Below, in pieces: positions 14,986 to 23,589 of a DNA stretch of 33,559 nucleotides. The DNA is from an uncultured bacterium. Lineage in GTDB: Bacteria > Auribacterota > Erginobacteria > Erginobacterales > Erginobacteraceae. The stretch covers positions 1-33,559 of the forward strand of contig CAKZYZ010000420.1 in NCBI GenBank assembly GCA_937885075.1, in the 5' to 3' direction. A program made the position numbers and the translations under genes. Numbering within the stretch: position 1 is the first letter of the stretch; each line of letters starts with the position of its first letter. The notes beneath the pieces are model-generated. The model worked only from the letters and a program-made list of their open reading frames with translations, had not been told where the DNA came from and ran no database searches.

Positions 14986-15014
14986 TTGACCGCCTGGGTG
15001 TTTCTATATATAGT
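14986..15014 (+). promoter_or_regulatory. trp operon promoter
   Basis: TTGACC (14986-14991), exactly 17 bp, then TATAGT (15009-15014): a strong sigma-70-type match. The predicted start is about 15020-15022, only two to four bases before the leader-peptide ATG at 15024. Confidence 0.75.
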
Positions 15015-15023
15015 AACACAACC

Positions 15024-15083
15024 ATGACGAAAAAGACTGAAAACGCAGTAGTTGTTCTTAGTTGGCGCTGGCCCCGGCAATAG
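15024..15083 (+). CDS. trpL: trp leader peptide (attenuator), near-leaderless
   Basis: Nineteen codons: MTKKTENAVVVLSWRWPRQ, with Trp codons at positions 14 and 16 (15063-15065 and 15069-15071), a codon that is rare in random short frames. It sits between a good promoter and an intrinsic terminator, upstream of trpE: the layout of ribosome-mediated attenuation. Low charged tRNA-Trp would stall the ribosome on WRW and allow the antiterminator CCGCGGT (15084-15090) to pair with ACCGCGG (15120-15126), blocking the terminator. There is no ribosome binding site, and the predicted transcript starts two to four bases before ATG, so translation is probably leaderless, as described for trpL of Sinorhizobium meliloti. 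The role is inferred from layout. Confidence 0.8.
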   Translation: MTKKTENAVVVLSWRWPRQ

Positions 15084-15119
15084 CCGCGGTCTGCCTCCGT
15101 TTTCATTAAAGGTGTCAAT

Positions 15120-15156
15120 ACCGCGGGCAAACCCGAAGAATGCCCGCGGTTTTTTC
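15120..15156 (+). terminator. trp attenuator terminator
   Basis: ACCGCGGGCA (15120-15129) pairs perfectly with TGCCCGCGGT (15141-15150) around an 11-base loop and is followed by TTTTTT. Its left arm is also complementary to 15084-15090, directly after the leader-peptide stop, giving the alternative antiterminator fold. Confidence 0.88.
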
Positions 15157-15559
15157 TTTGCCACTAAGACACAAAGGCACAAAGAAGAAGAAAGGGATTA
15201 ATAATAAACAGATCATAACATTAGCGAAGATTCGCGAGCAGCGCAAAATGACCTTCGGTCATCGCGGGGTAAAATTAGCGGTTTATAAAAAAGAAGGTCG
15301 AGGCGAGGTGAACAATTCGCGTAATTTCTCCGCCCCGAAGTTTTAATCGGGGGCGAAATTCGTAGTTCAGAGAAGGCCGAGGGACATGAGGACGAAGGAC
15401 GAAAAGAGGCCGAGGCAGGGGGGCAATCCAGGAGAAAGGCGACAACTTTAGGCACTTTAAACTTAAGGCACTTTAGGCACTCTTATATCCAATCTTGAGT
15501 CATCGACAACTTTTTATTAACATTGATAACCAGTAAATTCTAAATATACGGAGTTCACC
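15157..15559. repeat. Repeat-filled 5' region between trp attenuator and trpE
   Basis: The 400-bp gap holds no gene. It contains the widespread CCACTAAGACACAAAGGCAC repeat (about 15162-15181), a small ATGACC-TTC-GGTCAT hairpin (about 15248-15262), the GCCCCGA hairpin repeat (15323-15360), and a GGCACTTTA direct-repeat cluster (about 15442-15481) related to the 3' end of leuS. Repeats appear to have accumulated in the trp leader transcript. Confidence 0.65.
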
Positions 15560-17035
15560 ATGTATTATCCAGACAAAAAACTATTTTTGGAGAAAGCCCG
15601 CCAGGGCAACCTGATCCCGGTCTATACCGAACTGGTCGCCGACCTGGAGACACCGGTCTCGGCCTTCATGAAACTGGGCGACTCTCCCTATGCCTATCTG
15701 CTCGAGAGCGCGGAATCCGGCGGCGGGATCGGCCGCTACTCATTTATCGGCAACTCTCCTTCCCTGGTATTCCGGAGCCGGGGGAACGAAGCCGAGATCA
15801 TCGAAGACGGTCAAACAAAAAAGGTCCGGGCGGAAAATCCCTTTATGATCCTGAAAGGGCTGCTCAAGAACTACCGCCCGGTAAGAGACGAGAACCTCCC
15901 CCCCTTCTTCGGAGGAGCGGTCGGTTATATCAGCTACGACTGCGCCCGCTACTTCGAGAAACTCCCCGACCAGAAACTCGATGAGTTGAATCTCCCGGAA
16001 CTGAATTTTATGATCACCGATACCATCATCATCTTTGACCGTTTGATGAATAAGATCAAGATCGTCGCTAACGCCCATATCGGGGGAGATCCCGGACGCG
16101 ACTACGATGACGCCATCGGCCGGATCGAGACGGTGCTGGGGCAGTTGATGGGTGTCTCCCCCGGAACCTACTTCCAGCCGCCGTCGATCCGGAAGCAGGC
16201 GGATCTGAAATCAAATTTTTCTCAGAAAGAGTTTGAAAAGGCGGTCCGGGCGGCCCAGGAGTACATCAAGGCCGGGGATATCCTCCAGGTGGTCCTCTCC
16301 CAGCGTTTCCAGGCCGAGACAACCTGCCCCCAGTTTGATATCTACCGGGCGCTGCGGACAATCAATCCATCCCCCTATATGTTCTTCCTCAAGTTTGATG
16401 ATCTCCATCTGATCGGATCGTCGCCTGAGATCATGACCCAGGTCATCGATGACGAGGTAAGGGTCCGGCCGATCGCCGGAACCCGCCCCCGGGGAGGATC
16501 GGAAAAAGAAGATCTCCGGCTGGAGAAAGAACTTTTATCCGACCCTAAGGAATTGGCCGAACACATCATGCTGGTCGATCTGGGCCGGAATGATGTCGGC
16601 CGGGTCGCCGTAACCGGATCGGTCCGGGTCAGTGATATGATGACCATCGAGCGGTATTCTCATGTAATGCATATAGTCTCGGATGTCCGGGGAAAGCTCC
16701 AGCCGGGAGAAGACGCCTATTCGGCCTTTGCCGCCACCTTCCCGGCCGGTACCGTTTCGGGGGCGCCCAAAATCCGGGCGATGGAGATCATCGATGAACT
16801 GGAGCCGATCCGGCGCGGGCCCTACGCCGGGTCGGTGGGATACTTCAGCTTCGATGGGAACCTTGACTCCTGCATCACTATCCGGACTATAATCGTCAAA
16901 GACCGAACCGCGTTCATCCAGGCCGGCGCCGGGATCGTGGCCGATTCCGTCCCGGAGAAAGAACACCAGGAGTGCCTGAATAAAGCCCGGGCGCTCTTCC
17001 GGGCCGTTCAGATGGCCGAAGGAGGATTATCATGA
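15560..17035 (+). CDS. trpE: Anthranilate synthase component I
   Basis: Chorismate-using subunit of anthranilate synthase, first enzyme of tryptophan synthesis; cytoplasmic, working with the glutaminase encoded next door. At 491 residues the length is normal. The N-terminal [18 protein letters not shown] contains the LLES element linked to feedback inhibition by Trp. The chorismate-binding domain shows [68 protein letters not shown] and [14 protein letters not shown]. The ATG follows CGGAG by eight bases. Its stop overlaps the next gene's ATG in ATGA, so the two subunits are translationally coupled. The attenuator upstream implies control by tryptophan. Confidence 0.97.
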   Translation: MYYPDKKLFLEKARQGNLIPVYTELVADLETPVSAFMKLGDSPYAYLLESAESGGGIGRYSFIGNSPSLVFRSRGNEAEIIEDGQTKKVRAENPFMILKGLLKNYRPVRDENLPPFFGGAVGYISYDCARYFEKLPDQKLDELNLPELNFMITDTIIIFDRLMNKIKIVANAHIGGDPGRDYDDAIGRIETVLGQLMGVSPGTYFQPPSIRKQADLKSNFSQKEFEKAVRAAQEYIKAGDILQVVLSQRFQAETTCPQFDIYRALRTINPSPYMFFLKFDDLHLIGSSPEIMTQVIDDEVRVRPIAGTRPRGGSEKEDLRLEKELLSDPKELAEHIMLVDLGRNDVGRVAVTGSVRVSDMMTIERYSHVMHIVSDVRGKLQPGEDAYSAFAATFPAGTVSGAPKIRAMEIIDELEPIRRGPYAGSVGYFSFDGNLDSCITIRTIIVKDRTAFIQAGAGIVADSVPEKEHQECLNKARALFRAVQMAEGGLS

Positions 17036-18627
17036 TTCTGATGATAGATAACTACGATTCATTCGTATATAACCTGAAACAATACATGGAAGAACTGGGC
17101 GAAGAAGTGCTGGTCCGGCGAAACGATCAGATTACGATCGAAGAGATAGAATCGCTTGACCCCGCCTCGATCGTCATCTCCCCCGGTCCGGGAAGGCCGG
17201 AAGAGGCCGGATTGAGCGTGGAGATCATCACCCATTTTGCCGGTAAAATCCCCATCCTCGGGGTCTGCCTGGGCCATCAGGCGATCGCCCAAGCCTTCGG
17301 CGGCACCATCAAAAGAGCCGAGCGCCTCATGCACGGCAAAACCTCACCGGTCAGCCATGACGGGAAGACCATCTTCTCCGGCCTCGATAACCCCTTTGAG
17401 GCCACCCGATACCACTCCCTGATAGTCGAGGAGGAATCACTCCCCCCCATTCTTGAGATCAGCGCCCGGACCCCGGAAGGGGACATAATGGGACTCCGCC
17501 ATAAGGAACTGCCGGTGGAGGGAGTGCAGTTCCACCCCGAATCAATTCTCACCAGATCCGGCAAACAGATCCTGCGAAATTTTATTACCGGCCGGACCGA
17601 ACGGATCCCGATAAAAGAGGCCCTGAGCCGGGTGACAGGCGGAGACAATCTCTCCCGGGAGGAAGCCGCCTCGGTAATGGATACGATTATGAACGGTGAC
17701 GCCACCCCGGCCCAGATCGCGGCCTTCATAGTCGCTCTCCGGATGAAAGGAGAGACAGTGGAGGAGATCAGCGGATGCGCGCAGATCATGCGGGAGAAGG
17801 CTAAGATCATTAAGGTTCCGGAAGGCAAGATCGTGGTCGACACCTGCGGTACCGGCGGAGACAAGAGCGACACCTTCAACATCTCGACCGCCGCCGCCCT
17901 AATCGCCGCCGGGGCCAGGATTACCGTCGCCAAGCATGGCAACCGCTCGGTCTCCAGCCGCTGCGGCTCGGCGGATGTCCTCAAGGAACTGGGAGTCAAT
18001 ATAATGGCTCCCCCGGAGGTACTGGAAGAGTGCCTGGCCGAGATCGGGATCGCCTTCCTCTTCGCCCCGCTCCTCCACGGAGCCATGAAGCACGCGATCG
18101 GCCCCCGGAGAGAGATCGGGGTCCGGACCATCTTCAACATCCTCGGCCCCCTCTCCAATCCGGCCGGCGCCGATGTCCAGCTCCTCGGAGTCTACGACAG
18201 AACACTCACCGGGACCATGGCCCGGGTCCTCGGTGACCTGGGTAGCAAGAGAGCCTGGGTAGTCCACGGAGAGGATGGTCTCGACGAGATCACACTCACC
18301 GCCGGGACAATAGTCTCGGAACTGAAAGAGGGAGAGGTTAAAACCTTCCAACTCCAACCGGAGAAATTCGGGCTCGGCATCTGCCGCCCGGAAGAACTGA
18401 AAGGCGGCGGACCGGAAGAGAACGCGAAGATCATCCTGGAGATCCTGAAAGGAGAGAAAGGCCCCAAACGGGACATAGCCCTCCTCAACGCCGGAGCCGT
18501 AATAATGCTGGGCGGCGGCGCCGTCACCCTCCTCGAAGGAATCAAAAAAGCCCAACAGTCGATCGATTCCGGCCAGGCAATGAAAAAGTTAGAAAGCTTG
18601 CGGGAATTAACCGGCAATGATTCGTAA
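17032..18627 (+). CDS. trpGD: Anthranilate synthase component II / anthranilate phosphoribosyltransferase fusion
   Basis: 531 residues, two enzymes in one chain. Residues 1-190 are a class I glutamine amidotransferase: [24 protein letters not shown], nucleophile Cys79 in [17 protein letters not shown], and [10 protein letters not shown] with the catalytic His and Glu. From about 195 it is the TrpD phosphoribosyltransferase: [17 protein letters not shown] for PRPP binding, [17 protein letters not shown], and [17 protein letters not shown]. It supplies ammonia to TrpE and then attaches the phosphoribosyl group to anthranilate. The ATGA overlap with trpE shows one operon. trpC, trpF, trpB and trpA are absent downstream, so they must lie elsewhere. 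The same fusion is known in E. coli, so it is not unusual. Confidence 0.97.
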   Translation: MILMIDNYDSFVYNLKQYMEELGEEVLVRRNDQITIEEIESLDPASIVISPGPGRPEEAGLSVEIITHFAGKIPILGVCLGHQAIAQAFGGTIKRAERLMHGKTSPVSHDGKTIFSGLDNPFEATRYHSLIVEEESLPPILEISARTPEGDIMGLRHKELPVEGVQFHPESILTRSGKQILRNFITGRTERIPIKEALSRVTGGDNLSREEAASVMDTIMNGDATPAQIAAFIVALRMKGETVEEISGCAQIMREKAKIIKVPEGKIVVDTCGTGGDKSDTFNISTAAALIAAGARITVAKHGNRSVSSRCGSADVLKELGVNIMAPPEVLEECLAEIGIAFLFAPLLHGAMKHAIGPRREIGVRTIFNILGPLSNPAGADVQLLGVYDRTLTGTMARVLGDLGSKRAWVVHGEDGLDEITLTAGTIVSELKEGEVKTFQLQPEKFGLGICRPEELKGGGPEENAKIILEILKGEKGPKRDIALLNAGAVIMLGGGAVTLLEGIKKAQQSIDSGQAMKKLESLRELTGNDS

Positions 18628-18659
18628 AAAGAAAGAGGATTTCTTACTCATCCAAGACC

Positions 18660-18688
18660 CCTGCCCCGGTTGATTCAACCGGGGCAGG
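18660..18688 (+). terminator. Perfect 13-bp hairpin after trpGD
   Basis: CCTGCCCCGGTTG (18660-18672), loop ATT, then the perfect complement (18676-18688). It lies between the convergent genes trpGD and the helicase. No T-run follows, so it may stabilise the mRNA 3' end or stop transcription with help. Confidence 0.5.
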
Positions 18689-18751
18689 TGAATCAGTTCA
18701 AAAGCTAACTTGCTCTTTCCAACACCTTACCTCGATATCATTCTGAGTTTT

Positions 18752-19969
18752 TCAAGATTTTCGACTATTCGCCGACCTGGATCGTGATTTGGATTTATGG
18801 CCTTTATTGATCGCTTTTCGTGGTCTTTGATTATGCTCTGGTTTCGGGGTATTATAATCGAAGTCTTCCAGTCTTTCCCGCGGGATTCTACCGCCGATTA
18901 TCCTCTCCAGTTTTTTAATCATATCATCATCTTCAGGTGTAGTGAGCGTAAAGGCGTCCCCGTTACGTTCGGCTCTCCCGGTCCGGCCTATCCGGTGAAT
19001 ATAGTCATCAGCGGTGGCGGGAATATCAAAATTTATAACATGAGAAATATTCTCTATATCAAGGCCGCGGGCGGCAATATCGGTGGCAACCATTATATGA
19101 TAAGTCCCATCTTTAAAGCCTTTAAGAGCGGACTGCCGCTGAGCCTGGGAACGATTACTGTGGATGCTGGTAACTGTATAATTTTTTTTGGCAATTTTTT
19201 TCGCGAGACTTTTAGCGCGATATTTAGTGCGTGTAAAAATCAGGACCGAATTTGTATCCGTATGCTCGAGTATTTTTAATAATAATTTAGGTTTTAGATG
19301 CTGTGGCACCGGGAAGATGGAGTGTGAGACGGTGTGGGCCGGGCGACTGAGCCCGATCGCGACTCTTCTGGGGTTATGAAGTACCTGCTTAGCCAGCGCT
19401 TCTATCTCCCGGGGAAATGTGGCGGAAAATAGCATTGTCTGTCTCTTTTTCGGAAGATACGAAAGGATTCGCTTTATATCGGGAAGAAAACCCATATCGA
19501 GCATGCGATCGGCCTCATCAAGCACCAGCACATTTATTCTATCCAACTTCGCGTAACCCTGATTAATCAGGTCCAGTAACCTTCCCGGGCAAGCCACGAT
19601 GATATCTACCCCGCGGCGCAAGGCTTTTATCTGCGGAGCCGCGCCCACACCGCCATAGACAGTCGTGCTGCGGATACCTGTTCTGTACTGTAGAATATCG
19701 ATATTCTCTTTGATCTGGGCCGCCAATTCACGGGTAGGCGTAACAATTAATACAGTCGCGTATTTATGCTGGTCGACTAATAATTTATGCAGGATAGGCA
19801 ATACAAACGCCGCGGTTTTGCCGGTTCCGGTCTGGGCTGTTCCTATCAGGTCTGTTCCTGACATCGCTAATGTGATCACCTTTTTCTGAATCGGTGTCGG
19901 CTCGGAATATCCGGCTTTTTTTATTCCCGCCTCAAGACGGGAATCTAAATTAAACTGATTAAAATTCAT
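18752..19969 (-). CDS. DEAD-box ATP-dependent RNA helicase (RhlE-type)
   Basis: 405 residues with the complete motif set: Q motif (TPIQKKVI), Walker A AQTGTGKT (about 45-52), PTRELA, VLDEADRMLDMGF, SAT, LIFTRTK, VATDIAARGLDI and HRIGRTGRAERNG. The C-terminal 40 residues are strongly basic (KGHKSKSRSRSANSRKS), suited to RNA binding. Length and motif wording fit the RhlE subgroup, which acts in ribosome assembly and RNA turnover. The ATG at 19969 follows AAAGGAAAT, a good ribosome binding site. It faces trpGD convergently. The family is certain; the exact RNA target is not. Confidence 0.96.
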   Translation of the reverse strand: MNFNQFNLDSRLEAGIKKAGYSEPTPIQKKVITLAMSGTDLIGTAQTGTGKTAAFVLPILHKLLVDQHKYATVLIVTPTRELAAQIKENIDILQYRTGIRSTTVYGGVGAAPQIKALRRGVDIIVACPGRLLDLINQGYAKLDRINVLVLDEADRMLDMGFLPDIKRILSYLPKKRQTMLFSATFPREIEALAKQVLHNPRRVAIGLSRPAHTVSHSIFPVPQHLKPKLLLKILEHTDTNSVLIFTRTKYRAKSLAKKIAKKNYTVTSIHSNRSQAQRQSALKGFKDGTYHIMVATDIAARGLDIENISHVINFDIPATADDYIHRIGRTGRAERNGDAFTLTTPEDDDMIKKLERIIGGRIPRERLEDFDYNTPKPEHNQRPRKAINKGHKSKSRSRSANSRKS

Positions 19970-20154
19970 TAATTTCCTTTGTTTTGATATTTATTCTGTC
20001 TCTGGATGGGAAATCCCCGATCGCAGAGTGTCATTCAGACTGTGACATAACATTGAGAGGAGCGGAATGGATGGCTACTTTAACCCGGAATATGAAAATA
20101 TATTCTTAATCCACAGGAAGGGATGGCTTCCTTTTTCTGCCGTGATTTTGAATT

Positions 20155-20550
20155 TCATCCATCCAGAAAGTTTCTAATATTTGCTTCTGATTGAACCCCG
20201 GCCAGAGCTCTGGAAATCTTGCCATCCTCAATAAAGGCGATAAAGGGAACTCCCATTACTCCGTAAGCCCGGGCCGCGTCCCGATTTTTCGAGGCATCAA
20301 TCTTGAATACCGCGTTGGCGTGCTGTTTATTTATCTGCGCGATAATCGGTTCCTGCATCTTACAGGCGCCGCATGAGGGGGTATAAAAATACAGGACCGT
20401 CTTTTCCCCGGATCTGATTCTATTGCCTGATGCTTTATGGAGGGTAGGCGCCGCCTTCCCCTTCATTCTCCCGGCCCTTAATTTCATCAGCCCGCGCGGA
20501 AGTAACATGAAGAGCAATAATACCACCCCAATAATAATAATAATGTTCAT
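20155..20550 (-). CDS. Membrane-anchored thioredoxin-like protein
   Basis: 131 residues from ATG at 20550 (preceded by AGAGAAG). An earlier in-frame start would add 33 residues that look unlike protein and remove the clean N-terminal anchor. Residues 2-16 are a hydrophobic helix (NIIIIIGVVLLLFMLL), followed by a basic linker and a thioredoxin fold. The redox motif is CGAC, in YTPSCGACK, with the cis-Pro in GVMGVPFIAF. It probably performs thiol-disulfide exchange at the membrane; on which side cannot be told from this. It is upstream of the helicase on the same strand with a gap of about 185 bp, so co-transcription is uncertain. Confidence 0.85.
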   Translation of the reverse strand: MNIIIIIGVVLLLFMLLPRGLMKLRAGRMKGKAAPTLHKASGNRIRSGEKTVLYFYTPSCGACKMQEPIIAQINKQHANAVFKIDASKNRDAARAYGVMGVPFIAFIEDGKISRALAGVQSEANIRNFLDG

Positions 20551-20724
20551 ATCTTCTCTGTTTTTTTTCTGTCTGCTTTTACAATGAAATCCAAAGCATG
20601 GTATACTCCCCACAGAGGAGTTTGACCAAGGGAATATTTTTTCAATCACCTTTATGTTGGTCGATGACTAGTGTGCCCCTTTGCCCTTCAAGGTCTCCAT
20701 TCCCGGGCAGTCTTCAATGAATGA

Positions 20725-20946
20725 TTATTCATATTCCGATTTGAAACCGATCTGACGGAGTGATGGATCGGGGGGAGGCTCGATAAGTTGGCTGATGATT
20801 TCAAAGATAGCTTGAATTTTTTCTTCATGTCCCCGGAAGTTTTGCTCTAATTCGTTAATCCTTCGATCCAGTTCAGTGTAAGAAGCAATCATACGGCGCA
20901 AGCGAACAAATACTCTCATAATCTCAATATTAACCTGAATAGCCCT
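20725..20946 (-). pseudogene. C-terminal remnant of an ORF6N-domain protein
   Basis: The frame AIQVNIEIMRVFVRLR...IFEIISQLIEPPPDPSLRQIGF matches the second half of the complete ORF6N gene at 27210-27752 (AIEVNIAIMRTFVKLR...IHQL...RRMIGF). The N-terminal DNA-binding part is missing. The break at about 20947 coincides with the start of a dispersed 62-bp repeat. No start codon or ribosome binding site remains. It is a dead fragment of a phage- or toxin-antitoxin-associated regulator. Confidence 0.8.
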
Positions 20947-21008
20947 GGAGTAGGGTGGGGAGTACCCACTTCACAATAAGTTAACAACTTAACAACGTCC
21001 CCTAAATT
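20947..21008. repeat. 62-bp dispersed repeat at gene breakpoints
   Basis: GGAGTAGGG...GGGGAGTAC, then CACAATAAGTTAACAACTTAACAACGTC, closing in CCTAAATT. It is nearly identical to 30055-30114. One side abuts the truncated ORF6N remnant, the other the truncated transposase (homology resumes at AATCAATACCTGCC, from 21010). Both neighbours are cut exactly at its edges. Confidence 0.85.
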
Positions 21009-21427
21009 CCAATCAATACCTGCCGAGCTTCCTTCTGCTTTGAATGGGCCCTCAGTATTATCTTCGGATAGGTTCCATATTCTTTCGCCACCGCGGCGGC
21101 AATCGCTTCCGCCGGGAAGGCTCTCTTTAATTCTTTCAGGCCGGGGTGATCCTTTTCCTTCAATGACTTAATCTCCAGAAACTGCTCCTTCACCCAGACC
21201 ACAAAACTATCGCTCCCCAGGATCGCCCCCGCTTTTACTTCTTTCAGCGGATTGGCCAACTTCTTTGAGAGACCCCGCAAGACAAAATCCCGATACCTGA
21301 GCCTCCCCTTCTTATAATCCCCACCCATGTACGCCAGGACTACATAGTGACAGAGAAAATCGTCTCGGCTCTGTATCTTCAAATACCCCGGAGGATGTGA
21401 AGGAGAGAATTGACATTTGACATCCAT
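21009..21427 (-). pseudogene. REP-associated (Y1) transposase, internal fragment
   Basis: Residues such as VLAYMGGDYKKGRLRYRDFV, GAILGSDSFVVWVKEQFL and YPKIILRAHSKQKEARQVLI are near-identical to the middle of the transposase at 24014-25023. The HUH catalytic half is absent, and the C-terminal helix-turn-helix region is cut by the 62-bp repeat. It cannot be active. It is a diverged second copy of the same family, not a recent duplicate. Confidence 0.85.
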
Positions 21428-21519
21428 TCCTGATACTCTCTATTCTAATAATACAAACTATTGGCCAAAACATCGTTCATCCTTATCTTAATTGAGGGGG
21501 TTGAGGGGGAGGAATTATT

Positions 21520-22563
21520 ATGGAAGAGTGGGAAAAGATACTTAACAGTTGTATTTCTGATAGCGCTACTCTCTGCAAATATCTTGATCTTGACACAGGG
21601 GAAACTGATAAAGTCATTGCAGAGTATCCCATGCGAATAAATACTTATTACCTGAGCCTCATAAAAGGGAAAGGCGACCCTATATGGAAGCAATGTGTGC
21701 CTGATATTTTGGAAATTAAAAAGAAACTAGGAAGAAGAGACCCTCTGCTTGAAATAAATCATTCGCCTATTGATGGATTGGTTCACAGGTATAAAGATAG
21801 AGTGCTTCTTATTGTATCTGACATGTGTGCGGGATACTGCCGTTTCTGCACACGAAAAAGGATGGTAGGAACACAAGAGAACGTTCTCCAGGAAAAGGTT
21901 TTTCTAAAAGCCCTTCAGTACATCAAGCAACACAAGAAGATAAGGGATGTTATTATTTCAGGGGGCGACCCGCTTATCCTGGATGATAATAAACTTGAAT
22001 ACTATATTAAAAATATCAGGGAGATTAAACATGTTGAGATCATTCGAATAGACAGCCGAACACCCTGTTTCCTTCCGCAGCGAATAACATCACAGCTATG
22101 TAAGATGCTTAAAAAATATTCGCCTATATATCTCAATACCCATTTTAACCATTTTCAGGAAATAACCAGGGAAAGTCGCAAAGCCTGTAAGATGTTAGCC
22201 GAAAGTGGCATCGTTCTGGGGAATCAGACTGTTTTATTAGCTGGTGTTAATGATAATGCCGAAACATTAAAGAAGCTTTTCGAAGGATTACTTACCATGT
22301 GCGTCAGGCCTTATTATCTGTATATTCCTGATGCGGTAAAAGGCACATATCATTTCCGGGTAAGTATTGCCAAAGCTGTCAGTATTATGAAAGAGTTGAT
22401 AGGACATACTTCCGGCCTGGCTATACCACATCTCGTTATAGATTTGAAGCATGGTGGAGGGAAAACGCCGCTGCTTCCCAAGTATATTATTAAGCATAAA
22501 GGAAGAAGATATGTGTTTAAGAATTTTGAGAATGAGAAATTCTATTACGCGGATATCTCTTGA
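21520..22563 (+). CDS. KamA-like radical SAM aminomutase (lysine 2,3-aminomutase family)
   Basis: 347 residues. The radical SAM cluster is C103-x3-C107-x2-C110 in DMCAGYCRFCTRKR, preceded by the KAM-type PIDGLVHRYKDRVLLIVSD. SGGDPLIL follows, the usual SAM-binding element of the family. K315 in HGGGKTPLLP matches the PLP-binding lysine of KAM. D271 (YIPDAVKGTYHF) and D308 (VIDLKHGGGK) occupy the positions of the two aspartates that bind the lysine side-chain amine; glutamate mutases have Lys/Asn there. It therefore probably interconverts lysine, or a similar diamine acid, with its beta form. The KAM C-terminal oligomerisation tail is short. GGAGG lies seven bases before ATG. It forms an operon with the next gene (nine-base gap). 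The pair is AT-richer than the core genes, suggesting transfer. Confidence 0.88.
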   Translation: MEEWEKILNSCISDSATLCKYLDLDTGETDKVIAEYPMRINTYYLSLIKGKGDPIWKQCVPDILEIKKKLGRRDPLLEINHSPIDGLVHRYKDRVLLIVSDMCAGYCRFCTRKRMVGTQENVLQEKVFLKALQYIKQHKKIRDVIISGGDPLILDDNKLEYYIKNIREIKHVEIIRIDSRTPCFLPQRITSQLCKMLKKYSPIYLNTHFNHFQEITRESRKACKMLAESGIVLGNQTVLLAGVNDNAETLKKLFEGLLTMCVRPYYLYIPDAVKGTYHFRVSIAKAVSIMKELIGHTSGLAIPHLVIDLKHGGGKTPLLPKYIIKHKGRRYVFKNFENEKFYYADIS

Positions 22564-22572
22564 GAGAAGCAT

Positions 22573-23499
22573 ATGGATATAGGTATAGCCCGTGAAAACA
22601 GGCCGGAAGAATTAAGGGTTATTTTAAGACCGGAAGAATTAAGAGATATTGCCGCATCGCACAGTGTTATTGTTGAGCAAGGCGCCGGCGAAGGGATAGG
22701 CATTAAAGACAGCAGTTATGAAGATGTGGGAGCGAGGATTGCTGAGAAGAAAGAGGTATATGCCTGTTCTTTAGTTGTACGGCTTAAAGAGCCACAAGAA
22801 GAAGAGCTCGCATTAATGAAGCCTGGTTCAGTTATGTTTTCCATGATGCATCTGCCGGGAAACCCTCATCTGCGAGACCTGTTAAAAAAATACAGGATCA
22901 TAGCTATTGCTATGGATGAAGTCGAAAATCCTCTGGGAGAACGGGAAATAGAAGCGCTTCATCAAACAGGTTATCTTGGTATGGAAAAGGGATTTGAGCT
23001 CTGGGGAGGAAAGCCATCTGAGTGTGTGGTAAAAATCATGGGATATGGTCATCTTGCTTATGGAGCTATCCAGTGTGCCGCAAGAAAATTTGCCCGGATA
23101 ATCATATTAAACAAACATGACTTTAAGAATATGCGAGAACATATCCCGGGAACGGATATATTGGTTAATGCCATAAACTGGCCAATGGAGAAGAGAGGAA
23201 AAGAATTTATCATCACTCGTGATATGTTAATACTGTTTAAAAAAGGAGCCATTATTCTTGATTTGATTTCCAACCCACCCGGGCAATCTCCTATTGAAAC
23301 TATGCATCCAACCACACTGGATAACATTTCATATCTTGTTGATAATATTATTCATACTTCCTGCTGGGGGTGGCCTGGGTTGGACCCTGTTAATATTTCC
23401 AAGCGATATAGTCTACAAGTTACTCCTATTCTAAAAGAAATCGCAGAGACCGAAATTGATAACCTTCCGGAATATATCAGACTCGCGACGCATAAATAA
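22573..23499 (+). CDS. Alanine dehydrogenase/PNT-family enzyme, carboxyethylornithine-synthase-like
   Basis: 308 residues, shorter than alanine dehydrogenase (about 370) and close to N5-(carboxyethyl)ornithine synthase (about 313). AlaDH/PNT N-terminal marks are ENRPEELRVILRPEEL, LKEP with Lys72 and MMHLPGNP with His93, the positions that bind pyruvate in this superfamily. The nucleotide-binding loop is MGYGHLAYGAIQCAARK (GxGxxxxGA), and the C-terminus is SLQVTPILKEIAE. The likely chemistry is NAD(P)H-dependent reduction of a 2-oxo acid imine: an amino acid or an opine. The ribosome binding site GAGAGAAG overlaps the end of the upstream kamA-like gene. The substrate is unknown; with a KamA partner, a beta-lysine-derived product is a reasonable hypothesis. 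Saccharopine-dehydrogenase-like activity is an alternative. Confidence 0.8.
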   Translation: MDIGIARENRPEELRVILRPEELRDIAASHSVIVEQGAGEGIGIKDSSYEDVGARIAEKKEVYACSLVVRLKEPQEEELALMKPGSVMFSMMHLPGNPHLRDLLKKYRIIAIAMDEVENPLGEREIEALHQTGYLGMEKGFELWGGKPSECVVKIMGYGHLAYGAIQCAARKFARIIILNKHDFKNMREHIPGTDILVNAINWPMEKRGKEFIITRDMLILFKKGAIILDLISNPPGQSPIETMHPTTLDNISYLVDNIIHTSCWGWPGLDPVNISKRYSLQVTPILKEIAETEIDNLPEYIRLATHK

Positions 23500-23589
23500 G
23501 GCGTTTTGATTATTGCTTTGTCTTGTGACTTTTTTTAGTGCCCTACGCGGTTAATTTTCCTGCTCATACATCAATTTAACAATCCCCTT

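Noticed and set aside
14849-15182. 91- and 93-codon minus-strand frames across the trp leader
   Set aside because: They run opposite the promoter, leader peptide and terminator, and have no ribosome binding site or domain.
17277-18158. 293-codon minus-strand frame opposite trpGD
   Set aside because: Shadow of a confirmed fusion gene; low-complexity Ser/Pro/Arg composition and no ribosome binding site.
17032-18627. trpG-trpD fusion as a novelty
   Set aside because: The same fusion is long known, for example in E. coli; only the attenuator is unusual.
20551-20649. N-terminal 33-residue extension of the membrane thioredoxin
   Set aside because: It includes part of a dispersed repeat (20618-20648) and hides a clean N-terminal membrane anchor; the ATG at 20550 fits better.
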